A DNA stretch of 64,000 nucleotides, from the NCBI RefSeq assembly GCF_002022445.1, contig NZ_MUYE01000001.1, positions 682,001 through 746,000 of the forward strand, written 5' to 3'. The notes under the pieces are model-generated. The model did no database searches. It saw only the letters and a program-made list of their open reading frames with translations, and was not told the origin of the DNA. Both the position numbers and the translations under genes were made by a program. This document shows positions 47,442 to 58,995 of the stretch, piece by piece (position 1 is the stretch's first letter; each line of letters opens with the position of its first letter). The stretch is from Bartonella sp. AR 15-3 (GTDB lineage: Bacteria > Pseudomonadota > Alphaproteobacteria > Rhizobiales > Rhizobiaceae).

Positions 47442-49655
47442 ATGACCTTTTGCAATGATATTGCCATTACACCAGAATTAGTTGCAAACCATGGCTTAAA
47501 AACCGATGAATATCAACGTATTTTGGAGTTAATTGGTAGAGAACCAACATTTACAGAGCTTGGAATTTTTTCTGCTATGTGGAATGAGCATTGTTCTTAT
47601 AAGTCATCGAAAAAATGGCTTAAAACCTTACCAACAAAAGGAAAATGTGTCATCCAAGGCCCTGGAGAAAATGCAGGAGTCGTTGACATCGGTAATGGTG
47701 AATGCATTGTTTTTAAAATGGAAAGTCATAACCATCCTTCTTACATTGAACCCTATCAAGGTGCTGCAACAGGCATCGGTGGCATTTTACGCGATGTTTT
47801 TACGATGGGAGCCCGACCTATTGCGACTATGAATGCATTACGATTTGGCTCTCCCTGCCATCCTCGAACACGCCATCTTGTTTCTGGTGTTGTTTCTGGA
47901 ATTGGTGGTTATGGTAATGCTTTTGGCGTGCCAACTGTTGGTGGAGAAGTTAATTTTGATAAACGCTACAATGGTAATATCCTTGTTAACGCCTTTGCAG
48001 TTGGTATTGCGAAGATAGATTCCATTTTTTATTCCAAAGCACAAGGTGTAGGACTTCCTGTTGTTTACCTTGGTGCTAAAACAGGGCGTGATGGTGTTGG
48101 CGGAGCAACAATGGCTTCCACTGAATTTGATAATACAATTGATGAAAAACGTCCAACTGTTCAAGTAGGTGATCCTTTTACTGGAAAATGTCTTCTTGAA
48201 GCCTGTTTAGAATTAATGGCATCAGGAGCTGTTATTGCTATTCAAGATATGGGAGCTGCAGGTCTAACCTCTTCTGCGGTGGAAATGGGTGCAAAAGGAG
48301 ATCTAGGTATAGAACTTAATCTTGATCAAGTGCCTGTTCGTGAAGATAATATGACAGCCTATGAAATGATGCTTTCTGAAAGCCAAGAGCGTATGCTTAT
48401 GGTGCTTAAACCAGAGCTAGAAAAACAAGCAGAAGAAATTTTTCAAAAATGGGGACTTCATTTCTCTGTTATTGGAAAAACTACTGATGATTTACGTTTT
48501 CGTGTGCTACATAAAGGCAAAGAAGTAGCAAATCTCCCAATCAAAGAACTTGGTAATGAAGCACCTATCTATGATCGTCCTTGGATAGAACCCCTTAAAA
48601 AATCTGCCTTAAAAGTAGAAGAAGTTGAAAAAGTTGATAATCTTGGGAATGTACTTCTTACACTTTTGAATTCTACCAATCAAAGCTCACGGCGCTGGGT
48701 TTATGAACAATATGATACCTTGATCCAAGGGAACACTCTTGTTAGACCAGGTGGTGACGCAGGTGTTATCCGTGTAAGCAATAATGATAAACGTGCTCTT
48801 GCTTTTTCTACCGATGTAACACCTCGTTATTGTGATGCTGATCCTTATGAAGGAGGGAAACAAGCCGTTGCAGAATGCTGGCGTAATATAAGCACCACAG
48901 GTGCAACACCACTCGCTGCCACAGATAATCTTAATTTTGGGAATCCCGAAAAGCCTGAAATTATGGGGCAACTTGTTTTAGCTATCAAAGGGATAAGTGA
49001 AGCTTGCAAAATACTCGACTTTCCAATCGTTTCAGGAAATGTCTCCCTTTACAATGAAAGTAATGGAGAAGCAATTCTTCCTACACCTACAATAGCGGGT
49101 GTTGGCCTCCTTGATGATTGGTCAAAAATGGCTACGGTCAATGGTATGCACAATGGAGATATTATTGTTTTAGTTGGCTCCTGCGGTTCATATCTAGGAC
49201 AATCGATCTATATGCATAACATCTTAAATATTGTAGCAGGCGCTCCACCTTATGTAGATTTACACCTTGAAAAAAAACATGGCCAATTTGTTCGCAATGT
49301 CATTCATCGCGGTTTTGTTCATGCTGCTCATGATATTTCTGATGGAGGCTTAGCCATTGCTCTTGCAGAAATGGTAATTAAAGCAAATAAAGGAATCAAA
49401 GTAGAATTAACTAATAAATCACCACATCATGCTGAACTTTTTGGTGAAGACCAAGGGCGTTACCTTTTAGCCATTAAGCCTAATACATTAGATAATCTTA
49501 AAATGCTTGCGCAAACAAACGCAATTCCCTTAATAGAGCTTGGTATAGTTGAAGGTAACACGCTTGATATAAAAAATGTATTAACACTTTCAATAACTGA
49601 GCTTACACAGGCTTATGAAAATTGGTTTCCAAAATTTATGGATAAAAGTAAATAA
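47442..49655 (+). CDS. purL: Phosphoribosylformylglycinamidine synthase subunit PurL
   Basis: The synthetase subunit converting FGAR plus ammonia to FGAM. This is the small PurL type of about 740 residues that works with PurS and PurQ. Motifs: [64 protein letters not shown] and [14 protein letters not shown]. The frame opens at ATG 47430, but its only upstream GGA is directly adjacent. The ATG at 47442 gives [13 protein letters not shown], like homologues, so I use it. bolA follows 16 nt after the stop. Confidence 0.96.
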   Translation: MTFCNDIAITPELVANHGLKTDEYQRILELIGREPTFTELGIFSAMWNEHCSYKSSKKWLKTLPTKGKCVIQGPGENAGVVDIGNGECIVFKMESHNHPSYIEPYQGAATGIGGILRDVFTMGARPIATMNALRFGSPCHPRTRHLVSGVVSGIGGYGNAFGVPTVGGEVNFDKRYNGNILVNAFAVGIAKIDSIFYSKAQGVGLPVVYLGAKTGRDGVGGATMASTEFDNTIDEKRPTVQVGDPFTGKCLLEACLELMASGAVIAIQDMGAAGLTSSAVEMGAKGDLGIELNLDQVPVREDNMTAYEMMLSESQERMLMVLKPELEKQAEEIFQKWGLHFSVIGKTTDDLRFRVLHKGKEVANLPIKELGNEAPIYDRPWIEPLKKSALKVEEVEKVDNLGNVLLTLLNSTNQSSRRWVYEQYDTLIQGNTLVRPGGDAGVIRVSNNDKRALAFSTDVTPRYCDADPYEGGKQAVAECWRNISTTGATPLAATDNLNFGNPEKPEIMGQLVLAIKGISEACKILDFPIVSGNVSLYNESNGEAILPTPTIAGVGLLDDWSKMATVNGMHNGDIIVLVGSCGSYLGQSIYMHNILNIVAGAPPYVDLHLEKKHGQFVRNVIHRGFVHAAHDISDGGLAIALAEMVIKANKGIKVELTNKSPHHAELFGEDQGRYLLAIKPNTLDNLKMLAQTNAIPLIELGIVEGNTLDIKNVLTLSITELTQAYENWFPKFMDKSK

Positions 49656-49671
49656 ATCAAGGAGAATTTCC

Positions 49672-49905
49672 ATGGCAATGAGTGCAAATGAAATTGAAAT
49701 CCTTATTCGTGAAAGCATTCCCGATGCAAAAATAACAATTCGTGATCTTGCTGGAGATGGCGAACATTACGCAGCTGAAATTATTTCAGAAAATTTTCGA
49801 GGAAAAAGCCGTGTTCAACAGCACAAAATGGTCTATGATGCTCTTAAAGGAAATATGGGAAACGTTCTCCATGCTTTAGCTCTCCAAACAAGTATTCCTA
49901 AATAA
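49672..49905 (+). CDS. bolA: BolA family protein
   Basis: BolA-type proteins partner with monothiol glutaredoxins in iron-sulfur cluster handling. The ATG at 49672 has AAGGAG about 7 nt upstream and gives 77 residues (MAMSANEIEILIRESIPDA); the longer open frame from 49615 overlaps purL and is unlikely. Motifs: DGEHYAAEIISENFRGKSRVQQHKMVY (shown only in part by family) with the conserved His and the VYxAL segment. The adjacent monothiol glutaredoxin gene is its expected partner. Confidence 0.94.
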   Translation: MAMSANEIEILIRESIPDAKITIRDLAGDGEHYAAEIISENFRGKSRVQQHKMVYDALKGNMGNVLHALALQTSIPK

Positions 49906-50002
49906 TTTCAAAATTTTCTCTTGCATTCATTCTGTTAATACGGTTAAAAATGCTATTAGTATAATGTGTGGTTATCAAAATCGGCGATATTGAGGAATAA
50001 TA

Positions 50003-50335
50003 ATGACTGCTGTTCATGATTTTATTGATAATGAAATTAAAACAAACAAAGTCGTTTTATTCATGAAAGGGACGCCTAATTCTCCTCAATGTGGATTTTC
50101 TGGACAAGTTGTTCAAATTCTTGACTATTTAGGAGTAAATTATAAAGGAATTAATATTTTAACTTCTAACGAATTACGTCAAGGAATAAAAGATTATTCA
50201 AATTGGCCAACAATTCCACAACTCTATATTAAGGGTGAATTTATTGGTGGTTGTGATATTGTCAAGGAAATGTTTCAAAACAATGAGTTGCAGGAATTGT
50301 TGAAAGAAAAAAGTATAATCTTTACCAAATCATAA
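50003..50335 (+). CDS. grxD: Monothiol glutaredoxin, Grx4/GrxD type
   Basis: A CGFS glutaredoxin that binds and transfers [2Fe-2S] clusters with glutathione and BolA. The active site is [13 protein letters not shown], preceded by [11 protein letters not shown]. The glutathione-binding region [21 protein letters not shown] is intact. 110 residues. It lies 97 nt after bolA on the same strand, the conserved bolA-grxD pairing. Confidence 0.96.
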   Translation: MTAVHDFIDNEIKTNKVVLFMKGTPNSPQCGFSGQVVQILDYLGVNYKGINILTSNELRQGIKDYSNWPTIPQLYIKGEFIGGCDIVKEMFQNNELQELLKEKSIIFTKS

Positions 50336-50401
50336 ATACCTCTAATTATTTAAATTCTTATTAGGTATTGTTCAGTCGAAATTCTTATTTTAAGGATACA
50401 T

Positions 50402-51655
50402 ATGTCATATTCTGCCGACGAACAAAAGCACATAGATGCAATTAAAAAAAAAATTGGATATAAAGAATTTGTTATCCTCATTGCAGCACTTATGGCAATC
50501 AATTCGATAGCAATTGATATTATGCTACCAGCTATGCCTGATATTTTAAACAGCTTGCATGCTACTAATGAAAATGATCAGCATTATATCATCTCTTGTT
50601 ATCTAATCAGCTATGGTGCTACGCAAATATTTTTTGGCCCAATAAGTGACCGTTATGGACGGCATAAACTTATTCTTATTGGTCTTGCTTGCTATTCATG
50701 TGCAGCAATCGCATGTATATTTGCATCAAGTCTTCCTATATTTCTTATTCTGCGTGTCTTGCAAGGTATTGGAGGAGCAGTTATGCGTGTGCTCACAATG
50801 TCCATTGTACGCGATCTCTACAATGGTCGAAAAATGGCAGAAGTTATGTCCATAGTCATGATGATTTTTCTTCTTGCAGCAATGATTGGACCAGCAATAG
50901 GACAAATTATTTTGTTATTTGGACAATGGCAATTAATTTTTATATTCATGGCAATTGTTGGTTTTGGATTAATGATTTGGATTCAAGTGCGTCTGCCTGA
51001 AACCATTTATATAGCACGATCTCTTTCTTTTTCTTCTCTAAAAAATAACTTATGGCTTATCATTACCAATCGTTCAACGCTTTGTTATACACTTGCAACT
51101 TCTATTATTTTAGGCTGTATTTTTGCTGCTATTAATACATCGCAACAAACTTATGAAGGAATCTATAATTTAGGCATTTGGTTTCCTGTCGCTTTTGCTC
51201 TTGGTGCGGGCTTCCAAGCTATATCATCTTTTCTCAATTCTCGTCTTGTTGGAAGCTTTGGAATGCGACGTATTTCTCATACAATGCTGTTACTGTTTTC
51301 TACTATTTCATGCATTTGGTTTGTTGGATCAGTTTTAACAGGCGGCTTTGTATCTTTTCCGTTTTTTATGCTATTATATTCCATACTGATGTTTGCATGT
51401 GGCGGCATTATGGCTAATTTTAATACACTCGCCCTTGAACCTTTAGGAAAAATCGCTGGAACTGCATCTTCTGTATCCGGTTTTCTTCAAACGTCCATCG
51501 GTGCAAGTCTTGGCTTTTTCATAGCACAATACTTCGATGAAACAACAATTCCTAATTCAGCCGGATTTTTCTTTCTTAGTCTCATAGCTATTCTTCTTGT
51601 CTTGTGGGCTGAGCATGGACGTTTTTTTATAAAACATAATTCTGAATCAATCTAG
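50402..51655 (+). CDS. Bcr/CflA-type MFS multidrug efflux transporter
   Basis: A 12-helix major facilitator of the drug:H+ antiporter Bcr/CflA group. Helix 1 with SIAIDIMLPAMPDIL and the loop motif FFGPISDRYGRHKLILIG (motif A) are diagnostic; motif C-like glycines occur in AAMIGPAIGQIILLFG. 417 residues, full length. AAGGA lies before the ATG. The substrate cannot be told. It ends the plus-strand purine-bolA-grxD block and converges on parC with about 87 nt between. Confidence 0.92.
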   Translation: MSYSADEQKHIDAIKKKIGYKEFVILIAALMAINSIAIDIMLPAMPDILNSLHATNENDQHYIISCYLISYGATQIFFGPISDRYGRHKLILIGLACYSCAAIACIFASSLPIFLILRVLQGIGGAVMRVLTMSIVRDLYNGRKMAEVMSIVMMIFLLAAMIGPAIGQIILLFGQWQLIFIFMAIVGFGLMIWIQVRLPETIYIARSLSFSSLKNNLWLIITNRSTLCYTLATSIILGCIFAAINTSQQTYEGIYNLGIWFPVAFALGAGFQAISSFLNSRLVGSFGMRRISHTMLLLFSTISCIWFVGSVLTGGFVSFPFFMLLYSILMFACGGIMANFNTLALEPLGKIAGTASSVSGFLQTSIGASLGFFIAQYFDETTIPNSAGFFFLSLIAILLVLWAEHGRFFIKHNSESI

Positions 51656-51742
51656 CAATAAGACGGAGCTTGTTCCTACAATAAAATTCTCAATGTTTTT
51701 ATGAGACTTATATAAACAGGCAATCAAAATACTTACGTTATC

Positions 51743-53992
51743 TTAACCGGAAAATTTACCTGATTTTGGAAATCCCTTTGGAACCAAACGTCCTGCTCCT
51801 GCACGCGTTCCCATCCACTCAACGAGTTCATCAGCCCGGCGATTAAAACTGCGCTCAGCTGTATCTTGCCAACTTAAGCCTTCTGATAAAGTAAAAGTTT
51901 TAACATCAACAACAACGCTATCTTTATAACGCTGTAAACGAACACCCTTCCCACGACTCATTTCTGGTATTTGTTCGATAGAAAAAATAAGCATTTTTCG
52001 GTTTTCTCCAACTATTGCAATGTAATCGCCTTCTACCGGAATGCAAAGTTTTAAACTATCAGGAGATTTAACATTCATCACTTGCTTTCCTTTTCGTGTA
52101 TTGGCAATAATATCGCTTTCAGAAACAATAAAACCATTGCCATAGGATGAAATTAAAAGTCTTTTTCTTTGCGTATTATGTACAAACGCTGTGAGAATAT
52201 TATGCTCATTATCCATATCTACTAAAATACGAATTGGTTCACCATGCCCTCTCCCTCCAGGTAAAATATTTGCACTAATAGTAAAAAATTTTCCACCAGT
52301 ACTTATCACTATAATTTTATCTGTGGTAAATGCTGAAAATGCTAGTTTCAAACAATCACCTTCTTTAAAAGAAAGTGTTTTGTAATCATTCAAATGGCCT
52401 TTTAAAGCACGCATCCAACCTTTTTCAGAAATAACAATAGTTACTGGTTCTTTTTCAATCATTGCTTGATGAATATCATTCACATCATGCCTTGGTGCTT
52501 CTTCAAATGTTGTCCGCCTTTTCCCCAAAAAAGTTTCAGGACCAAAAATTTTACGAACTCTTGTGATCTCCTCTGCGATGATTTTCCATTGCTTGATATT
52601 GGAAGCCAATAAATTTTGTAATTTTTCTTTTTCAATTTTAAGAGATTCAAATTCTTTACGAATCTGAAATTCTTCAAGTTTACGTAAAGAACGCAACCGC
52701 ATATTTAAAATAGATTCAGCTTGATTTTCCGTTAATTTAAAGCGCAATATCAATTCTTTTTTAGGCTCATCACTTTCACGAATGATTTGAAGCACCTCAT
52801 CGAGATTTAAATATGCAATAAGATACCCCTGCAAAATTTCTAATCTACAATCAATTTCATTCAGTCGATAATCTGAACGACGAATAAGCACCTCTTTACG
52901 ATGCTGAAGCCACTGTTGCAAGCTTTCACGTAGAGAAAGAAGATTAGGTACTTTCCCTAAAGTCAGTACATTGAGATTAAGAGGAAATCTTACTTCAAAA
53001 TCAGTTAACTTAAAAAGTGACTCCATCAATAATTCAGGATCAATTGTGCGATTTTTAGGAACAAGCACAATCCGAATATCTTCTGCCGATTCATCATGAA
53101 TATCTTCAAGCATCGGTAATCGCCGCGCAAGTAATAATTCTGCTGTTTTTTCAATAAGGCGTGATTTTTGTATTTGATATGGAATTTCTGTAACAACAAT
53201 CACATAAGAACCCCGATTGCCCTCCTCTTGATGCCAACGTGAACGTAATCGAAATAATCCACGTCCTGTACGATAAGAATCCTCAATGCTTTTTTTGGGC
53301 TCAACCAAAATACCACCTGTCGGAAAATCAGGTCCAAGTACAAATTGATTTAAATCTTCATGATCTGCATGAGGATTAGCAATCAAATACAACGCGGCAT
53401 CACAAAGTTCCGCAACGTTATGTGGTGGGATAGAGGTTGCCATACCAACAGCAATACCTGATGAACCATTAGCCAAAAGATTAGGAAATGCTCCTGGTAA
53501 AACAACAGGTTCTTTATCTTCTTCATTATAGGTTAAACGAAAATCAATAGCATTTTCATTAATTCCTTCAAGAAGTAATATTGCTACTTCAGTCATGCGT
53601 GCTTCCGTATAACGCATCGCTGCAGCATTATCTCCATCAATATTACCGAAATTACCCTGACCATCAATTAATGGATAGCGAACAGAAAAACTTTGAGCTA
53701 AACGTACTAACGCGTCATAAATAGATGCATCACCATGAGGATGAAATTTTCCCATTACATCACCCACAATCCGCGCACATTTAGCATAAGGCTGTCCAGG
53801 ATTAAGCTTTAATAAGCGCATCGCATGAACAATACGCCTATGAACAGGCTTTAGTCCATCACGTACATCAGGCAATGCACGATGCGTAATAGTAGACAGT
53901 GCATATGCCAAATAGCGCTCTTGCAAAGCAGATCGCAATTCTATTGACTCAATATGCTCCTTATCAAATGATCGAATCATTTCATCAGACAT
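51743..53992 (-). CDS. parC: DNA topoisomerase IV subunit A
   Basis: The DNA-cleaving subunit of topoisomerase IV, partner of the ParE at 26.7 kb. The active-site tyrosine is Y128 in [11 protein letters not shown]. The quinolone-resistance-determining region reads [17 protein letters not shown], with the usual Ser/Ala and Asp positions occupied. The C-terminal beta-pinwheel repeats are degenerate, as usual for ParC. 749 residues, full length. It lies 340 nt downstream of aspS on the same strand. Confidence 0.96.
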   Translation of the reverse strand: MSDEMIRSFDKEHIESIELRSALQERYLAYALSTITHRALPDVRDGLKPVHRRIVHAMRLLKLNPGQPYAKCARIVGDVMGKFHPHGDASIYDALVRLAQSFSVRYPLIDGQGNFGNIDGDNAAAMRYTEARMTEVAILLLEGINENAIDFRLTYNEEDKEPVVLPGAFPNLLANGSSGIAVGMATSIPPHNVAELCDAALYLIANPHADHEDLNQFVLGPDFPTGGILVEPKKSIEDSYRTGRGLFRLRSRWHQEEGNRGSYVIVVTEIPYQIQKSRLIEKTAELLLARRLPMLEDIHDESAEDIRIVLVPKNRTIDPELLMESLFKLTDFEVRFPLNLNVLTLGKVPNLLSLRESLQQWLQHRKEVLIRRSDYRLNEIDCRLEILQGYLIAYLNLDEVLQIIRESDEPKKELILRFKLTENQAESILNMRLRSLRKLEEFQIRKEFESLKIEKEKLQNLLASNIKQWKIIAEEITRVRKIFGPETFLGKRRTTFEEAPRHDVNDIHQAMIEKEPVTIVISEKGWMRALKGHLNDYKTLSFKEGDCLKLAFSAFTTDKIIVISTGGKFFTISANILPGGRGHGEPIRILVDMDNEHNILTAFVHNTQRKRLLISSYGNGFIVSESDIIANTRKGKQVMNVKSPDSLKLCIPVEGDYIAIVGENRKMLIFSIEQIPEMSRGKGVRLQRYKDSVVVDVKTFTLSEGLSWQDTAERSFNRRADELVEWMGTRAGAGRLVPKGFPKSGKFSG

Positions 53993-54000
53993 AAATATAA

Positions 54001-54332
54001 GGTAGCAATTTTAAAAATAAGGAACAAGCCTGCTATAAAAAGAGCTCAAATATGATCTTCTTAATAAGAATAAGAAACTCTTTATTCGAAACTATATGAC
54101 ATAAAATAAACAGTATGATTTTACAAAGTTACTTTTTCACAACCTAATATCATAATATAACCGATAATTCTTCTGATTATATCAGATTACATGTGTCGCA
54201 TTGTTTTACAACTACATTAAATTGTAAGCTAATAAAAACTGTATCAATTACAATTTGTAATTTATCTAATTTTAGCTAATATAGGAAATCTTTATCCAAA
54301 GTTTTATACATAAACAGCATAATCAATTTTCA
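54001..54332. other. AT-rich gap between aspS and parC
   Basis: About 330 bases with no open frame of coding character. It presumably holds the parC promoter and the aspS 3' end. No clear terminator hairpin is visible. Confidence 0.5.
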
Positions 54333-56122
54333 TCAACGATTTTTTACCACTGGAGCAATCCGAATTCCTAAATCACATAACTGCATAGCAGAAACATTGG
54401 AAGGAGCGCTCATCAAAAGATCAAGTGCTTGCTGATTCATCGGGAATAAAGAAACCTCACGCAAATTTTTTACACCTTGCAAAAGCATAACAATGCGATC
54501 AATACCAGCTGCCATACCACCATGTGGTGGAGCGCCATAATGAAATGCACGATAAAGAGCACCAAAGCGCTCTTCTACCACTTCTTTAGAAAAACCCACA
54601 AGCTTAAAAACTTTCAGCATCATTTCCGGTGAATGATTACGGATTCCACCTGATGCAATTTCACAACCATTACAAACAAGATCATACTGAAAAGCTTTAA
54701 GAGAAAGAGGATCTTGAAGATCAAGAGCATTTTCTCCCCTTGAGGCATTGAAAAAGGATTATGCGCAAAATCAAGCTTTTTTTCTTCTTCATTCCATTCA
54801 AAAAATGGGAAATCAACAATCCAAGCAAAAGAAAAACAATCTCGATCAATCAGTCCTAATTCCTCTCCTATCCGTGTACGTGCTGCACCAGAAAAAGATG
54901 CAAATTTCTTTGGATCTCCTGCGACAAAAAAACAAGCATCACCACTTTCAAGTCCAAGTTGCATACGAATAGCTTCAGTTCTTTGTTCACCAATGTTTTT
55001 AGCGATAGGACCAGCGCCTTCAAAAATTCCATTTTCTTCACGCCAAAAAATATAACCAAGACCTGGTTGCCCCTCACACTGAGCCCACACATTCATGCGA
55101 TCACAAAAAGCGCGACTACCACCGTTCTTTGCAGGAATAGCCCAAACACATGCATTCTGATCGCTTGCTAAAATCTGAGAAAAAACTTTAAAGCCAGAAT
55201 CCTGAAAATGCTTAGAAACATCTTCCATAATAATTGGATTACGCAAATCAGGTTTATCTGAACCATACTTCTGCATTGCTTCATCATATGAAATACGGGG
55301 GAAATTTTGCGTCACAGATTTTCCATCTGCAAATTCTTCAAAAATGGAACGTATAATGGGCTCTATCGTTACGAAAATATCTTCCTGCTCAACAAAACTC
55401 ATTTCAATATCTAATTGGTAAAACTCACCCGGCAAACGATCTGCTCGTGGATCTTCATCTCTAAAACATGGAGCTATTTGAAAATAACGATCAAAACCAG
55501 ACATCATTAACAATTGCTTATATTGCTGAGGTGCCTGAGGTAATGCATAAAACTGTCCCTGATGAATGCGGCTCGGAACCAAAAAATCACGTGCCCCTTC
55601 TGGGGATGACGCTGTTAAAATTGGTGTAGTAAATTCTGTAAAAGCACAATTTTGCATATGCCGCCTTATGGAAGCAATAATTGCAGTACGACGCATTATA
55701 TTTTTGTGCATGGTTTCTCGACGTAAATCAAGAAAACGATATTTCAATCGAATATCTTCCGGATAATCAGGTTCGCCAAAAACTGGTAAAGGAAGCTCAT
55801 CAGCTTTTGAAAGAATTTCAACCTCTTTTGCAAAAATTTCAATTTCACCCGTTGGAAGAGCTGTATTAACAACTTCATCAGCACGAGCACGTACTTCTCC
55901 ATCTACACGAATAACCCATTCAGAACGCACCTTTTCTATAATTCTAAAAGCTGGTGAATTAGGATCAACAACAATTTGTGTGATCCCAAAATGATCTCGT
56001 AAATCAATAAAAAGAATTCCACCATGATCACGAACACGATGAACCCATCCAGAAAGACGAACCTGCCTCCCCATATCACATTTACGAAGAGCAGCGCAAT
56101 TATGACTGCGGTAACGGTGCAT
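54333..56122 (-). pseudogene. aspS: Aspartate-tRNA ligase gene interrupted by a one-base frameshift
   Basis: A class II synthetase charging tRNA-Asp (and perhaps tRNA-Asn in the non-discriminating form common in these bacteria). The N-terminal OB-fold ([15 protein letters not shown]), class II motif 2 ([20 protein letters not shown]) and the bacterial insertion domain are intact up to NPFSMPQG. The frame then shifts and runs out at 54620. The correct frame resumes at once as [12 protein letters not shown], continues through [16 protein letters not shown], and ends with class II motif 3 ([15 protein letters not shown]). Total length is 1,790 nt, one short of a whole number of codons. The lost base most likely belongs to the G run shown as CCCC at 54736-54739 on the plus strand. 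Repaired, it would be about 596 residues. Confidence 0.92.
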
Positions 56123-56258
56123 ATTTTTTCCTTTGGTTGTAATTTATCTTACATACATTACAAACGCTTTTTAACAATCACTTGTCAAGGTATGATTACA
56201 AAGACTAGAAAAAAATACAATAAAAGACAAATTTAATCTACTTAGCTATAATGAAATA

Positions 56259-57410
56259 ATGAGACTTATTACAAATACTATAGATCTTGAAATTGCTATT
56301 GCCGCTTTGCGCAAGTCTAATTTTGTAACAGTAGACACTGAATTTATACGTGAAACAACCTTCTGGCCTCAGTTATGCCTGATTCAAGTTGCATCGTCAG
56401 ATGTTACAATACTTATTGATCCAATGGCGCAAGATATTAATTTACAACCATTTTTTGATCTAATGATCGATAAAAAAATTGTCAAAGTTTTTCATGCTGC
56501 GCGCCAAGATATCGAAATTATTTATCATCTTGGAGGAGTTATTCCTTCTCCCCTCTTTGATACACAAGTAGCAGGATCAATCTGTGGATTTGGTGATTCT
56601 ATTTCCTATGATCAAATTGTACAACGTTGCACTGGGCATCATCTTGATAAATCATCTCGTTTTACAGATTGGAGCTGTCGCCCCCTTTCTGAAAAGCAAC
56701 TGCTCTATGCACTCGCTGATGTTACTTATCTAAGAGAGGTCTATCTTGTATTAAAAAAACAATTAGAGGAAAAAAAACGTACCCATTGGATGAATGATGA
56801 AATGGCAATCCTCTTAACACCGACAACCTATGATATACCAGAAAATGAAGCGTGGAAAAAAATAAAGGGAAAAATTACAAAAAAACGTGAACTTGCTGTG
56901 TTGCAAAAAATAGCAGCTTGGCGTGAGCGTGAAGCACACAAATATAATACCCCTCGCCGCCATATAATGAAAGATGAATGTCTTATTGAAATCGCAATCC
57001 AACAACCAAAGAATGAAGCTGCTCTAAAGCGCTTACGTAGCATTAACAAAAGCTGGAATGACCCACCAGCTATGCGTACATTAATTAAAGCCATACATCA
57101 AGGCTTAAAAGTCGATCTTGCTACTTTACCTACCCTTCCCAAGCATAGTACTATTGATGAGAAAACAGCTGTTACAATCGATCTTCTTAAAGTATTATTA
57201 AAGCTTGTTGCAAATGAAAATAATATTACACCTAAAATTATTGCAACCTCTAGTGATTTAGAAAAACTTTCTAATGGCAATATAATGCATAATATTTCTG
57301 CTATGAATGGTTGGCGTTATGAAATTTTTGGTAAAAAAGCAGAACAAATGCTAAAAGGTCAAATAGCATTTTATTATAACAATGGAGAAGTAACGATCAA
57401 AAAACTTTAA
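56259..57410 (+). CDS. rnd: Ribonuclease D
   Basis: A 3'-5' exoribonuclease of the DEDDy family that trims tRNA precursors. Exo I has D26 and E28 in VTVDTEFIRETTFWPQLC. Exo II is in VKVFHAARQDIEII and Exo III in LLYALADVTYLREVY. HRDC-type helical domains follow (KKRELAVLQKIAAWREREA, then PAMRTLIKAIHQGL). 383 residues, full length. It is divergent from aspS with about 136 nt between and convergent with ppx with 56 nt between. Confidence 0.95.
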   Translation: MRLITNTIDLEIAIAALRKSNFVTVDTEFIRETTFWPQLCLIQVASSDVTILIDPMAQDINLQPFFDLMIDKKIVKVFHAARQDIEIIYHLGGVIPSPLFDTQVAGSICGFGDSISYDQIVQRCTGHHLDKSSRFTDWSCRPLSEKQLLYALADVTYLREVYLVLKKQLEEKKRTHWMNDEMAILLTPTTYDIPENEAWKKIKGKITKKRELAVLQKIAAWREREAHKYNTPRRHIMKDECLIEIAIQQPKNEAALKRLRSINKSWNDPPAMRTLIKAIHQGLKVDLATLPTLPKHSTIDEKTAVTIDLLKVLLKLVANENNITPKIIATSSDLEKLSNGNIMHNISAMNGWRYEIFGKKAEQMLKGQIAFYYNNGEVTIKKL

Positions 57411-57466
57411 TTTACAAATATGAAAATATTATAATATACACTTTGATGTTCTGTCTTGCAAAAGAA

Positions 57467-58987
57467 TTAAAAAACTTCAAAAGCTAAGGAAAATTGAGTT
57501 ATTTTTGATAATTGCTGCAAACGTTTATAAGGCCGTTCACCTATTAAATTCGCATAGCGTACTGGGACATGCAATGTAATATTATTATTTTGCTTCTTTT
57601 GCCATGATAAATTAGGTAAAATCCCTGCAGTGGAAGCACTAAAAAGATTAGCAATACGCATAATTCCGCCAAGGATTCTTGCTTTTTCAACAATATCGCT
57701 AGTTGCTAATTTGAGAACCTCAGGAGCTTCTTCCTTATCAAGCGATAAACCTGTATTACGGAAAAAAACAGCTAATGCAGCATAAATACGCCCCTTATGT
57801 GAAATTCCTGGATAAGATCCTAACGCTATCTGATTGGCTGCTTCATTACCCCGATGATCTGGATGTATACGCCAACCGATATCAGAAAGAAGACAAGCAG
57901 CTTTACGATAACGACATGCATTTTCAGTTTCTAAAATTCCAAAGGCCTCAAACGCACCTGTGGTAAAATCAATAAGTTCACTCGCTTGCTTTGGTGAGCG
58001 TGCTCTTAAGATAGCCATTTCTAAGCATGCGGTAATTAATGGATCAGAAATACGATCTTCTCGCGGTAATTTCGAATAAAGAAAACCTTCACGAACTCCT
58101 GCTCCAGAAAAAACTATTCTTTTAAAATTTATGAATTGAATCAATTCAATAAGAACAATTGCTCCATATGCTAAAAGTTGACGACGATTTTTGGGAATAA
58201 CTGAAATTTCTTTGATTTTATCAATACCACCATTGATAACAAGAAGCAAGAATTCCTTCATCTCCTGTACATCAACCTCGTAGCCATGCATAACAGGTAA
58301 TCGATAATTTTTGATTAGCATATATAGTTTTGCAAGATTACGCCAAGTTCCTCCTACCGCATAAAAACAACGATCTATATCTTTATGTATAACAATAGAA
58401 GATTTACAAAGGTGCTCATGAACAATTTTTTTTGCCAAAACAAAATCATTATTTGACATATATTGTAGTCGTAAACTGCCTAATGGCAATGTTATCCCTT
58501 CGCCTACATTGGAATCATGAATATCAATAAGTTCAAGACTTCCACCACCAAGATCACCAGAAATACCATTTGGCCGATAAAAAGTAGAAATAACTCCGTA
58601 AGCTGAATAAATGGCTTCTTCGCTTCCCGAAAGAACATATATTTTATTTTGTAAAATACTTTCAGCGCTTTGAATAAACGCCAATCCATTTTTTGCTTCT
58701 CGTACTGCTGCTGTTGCCAAAGTATAGATCGCATCTGCACCCACCTGTTGGCAAACAGCATAAAATCGTTTCAGTGTTCGCAGCGCCATCTCAATTGATT
58801 TTTCTTCCAAAATTCCAGTCTTTGCAACACCTTGACCAAGAGCACAAAAAACTTTTTCATTAAATAAAACTGCTGGTGAACGTACAAGGCCTTCATAAAT
58901 AACAAGTCGAACAGAATTCGAACCAATATCGATAACTGCGATGGGTTTATACCCTTTCAGCCGACTTTGAATATTTATATATGTCAT
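57467..58987 (-). CDS. ppx: Exopolyphosphatase, Ppx/GppA family
   Basis: Hydrolyses terminal phosphates from polyphosphate or pppGpp. The ASKHA phosphate-binding loops are AVIDIGSNSVRLVIYEG and GISGDLGGGSLELIDI; the catalytic Glu region is the FYAVCQQ to AAVREAKNG segment. The C-terminal HD-like helical domain (LSDIGWRIHPDHRGNEA) is present. 506 residues, full length. It follows ppk by 8 nt on the same strand, so synthesis and breakdown of polyphosphate are co-transcribed. Confidence 0.95.
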   Translation of the reverse strand: MTYINIQSRLKGYKPIAVIDIGSNSVRLVIYEGLVRSPAVLFNEKVFCALGQGVAKTGILEEKSIEMALRTLKRFYAVCQQVGADAIYTLATAAVREAKNGLAFIQSAESILQNKIYVLSGSEEAIYSAYGVISTFYRPNGISGDLGGGSLELIDIHDSNVGEGITLPLGSLRLQYMSNNDFVLAKKIVHEHLCKSSIVIHKDIDRCFYAVGGTWRNLAKLYMLIKNYRLPVMHGYEVDVQEMKEFLLLVINGGIDKIKEISVIPKNRRQLLAYGAIVLIELIQFINFKRIVFSGAGVREGFLYSKLPREDRISDPLITACLEMAILRARSPKQASELIDFTTGAFEAFGILETENACRYRKAACLLSDIGWRIHPDHRGNEAANQIALGSYPGISHKGRIYAALAVFFRNTGLSLDKEEAPEVLKLATSDIVEKARILGGIMRIANLFSASTAGILPNLSWQKKQNNNITLHVPVRYANLIGERPYKRLQQLSKITQFSLAFEVF

Positions 58988-58995
58988 TGGATATT

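Noticed and set aside
47838-48164. 108-codon frame antisense to purL
   Set aside because: It is a shadow of the conserved PurL reading frame, with no ribosome-binding site and a Cys/Asn/Thr-rich composition typical of reversed coding sequence.
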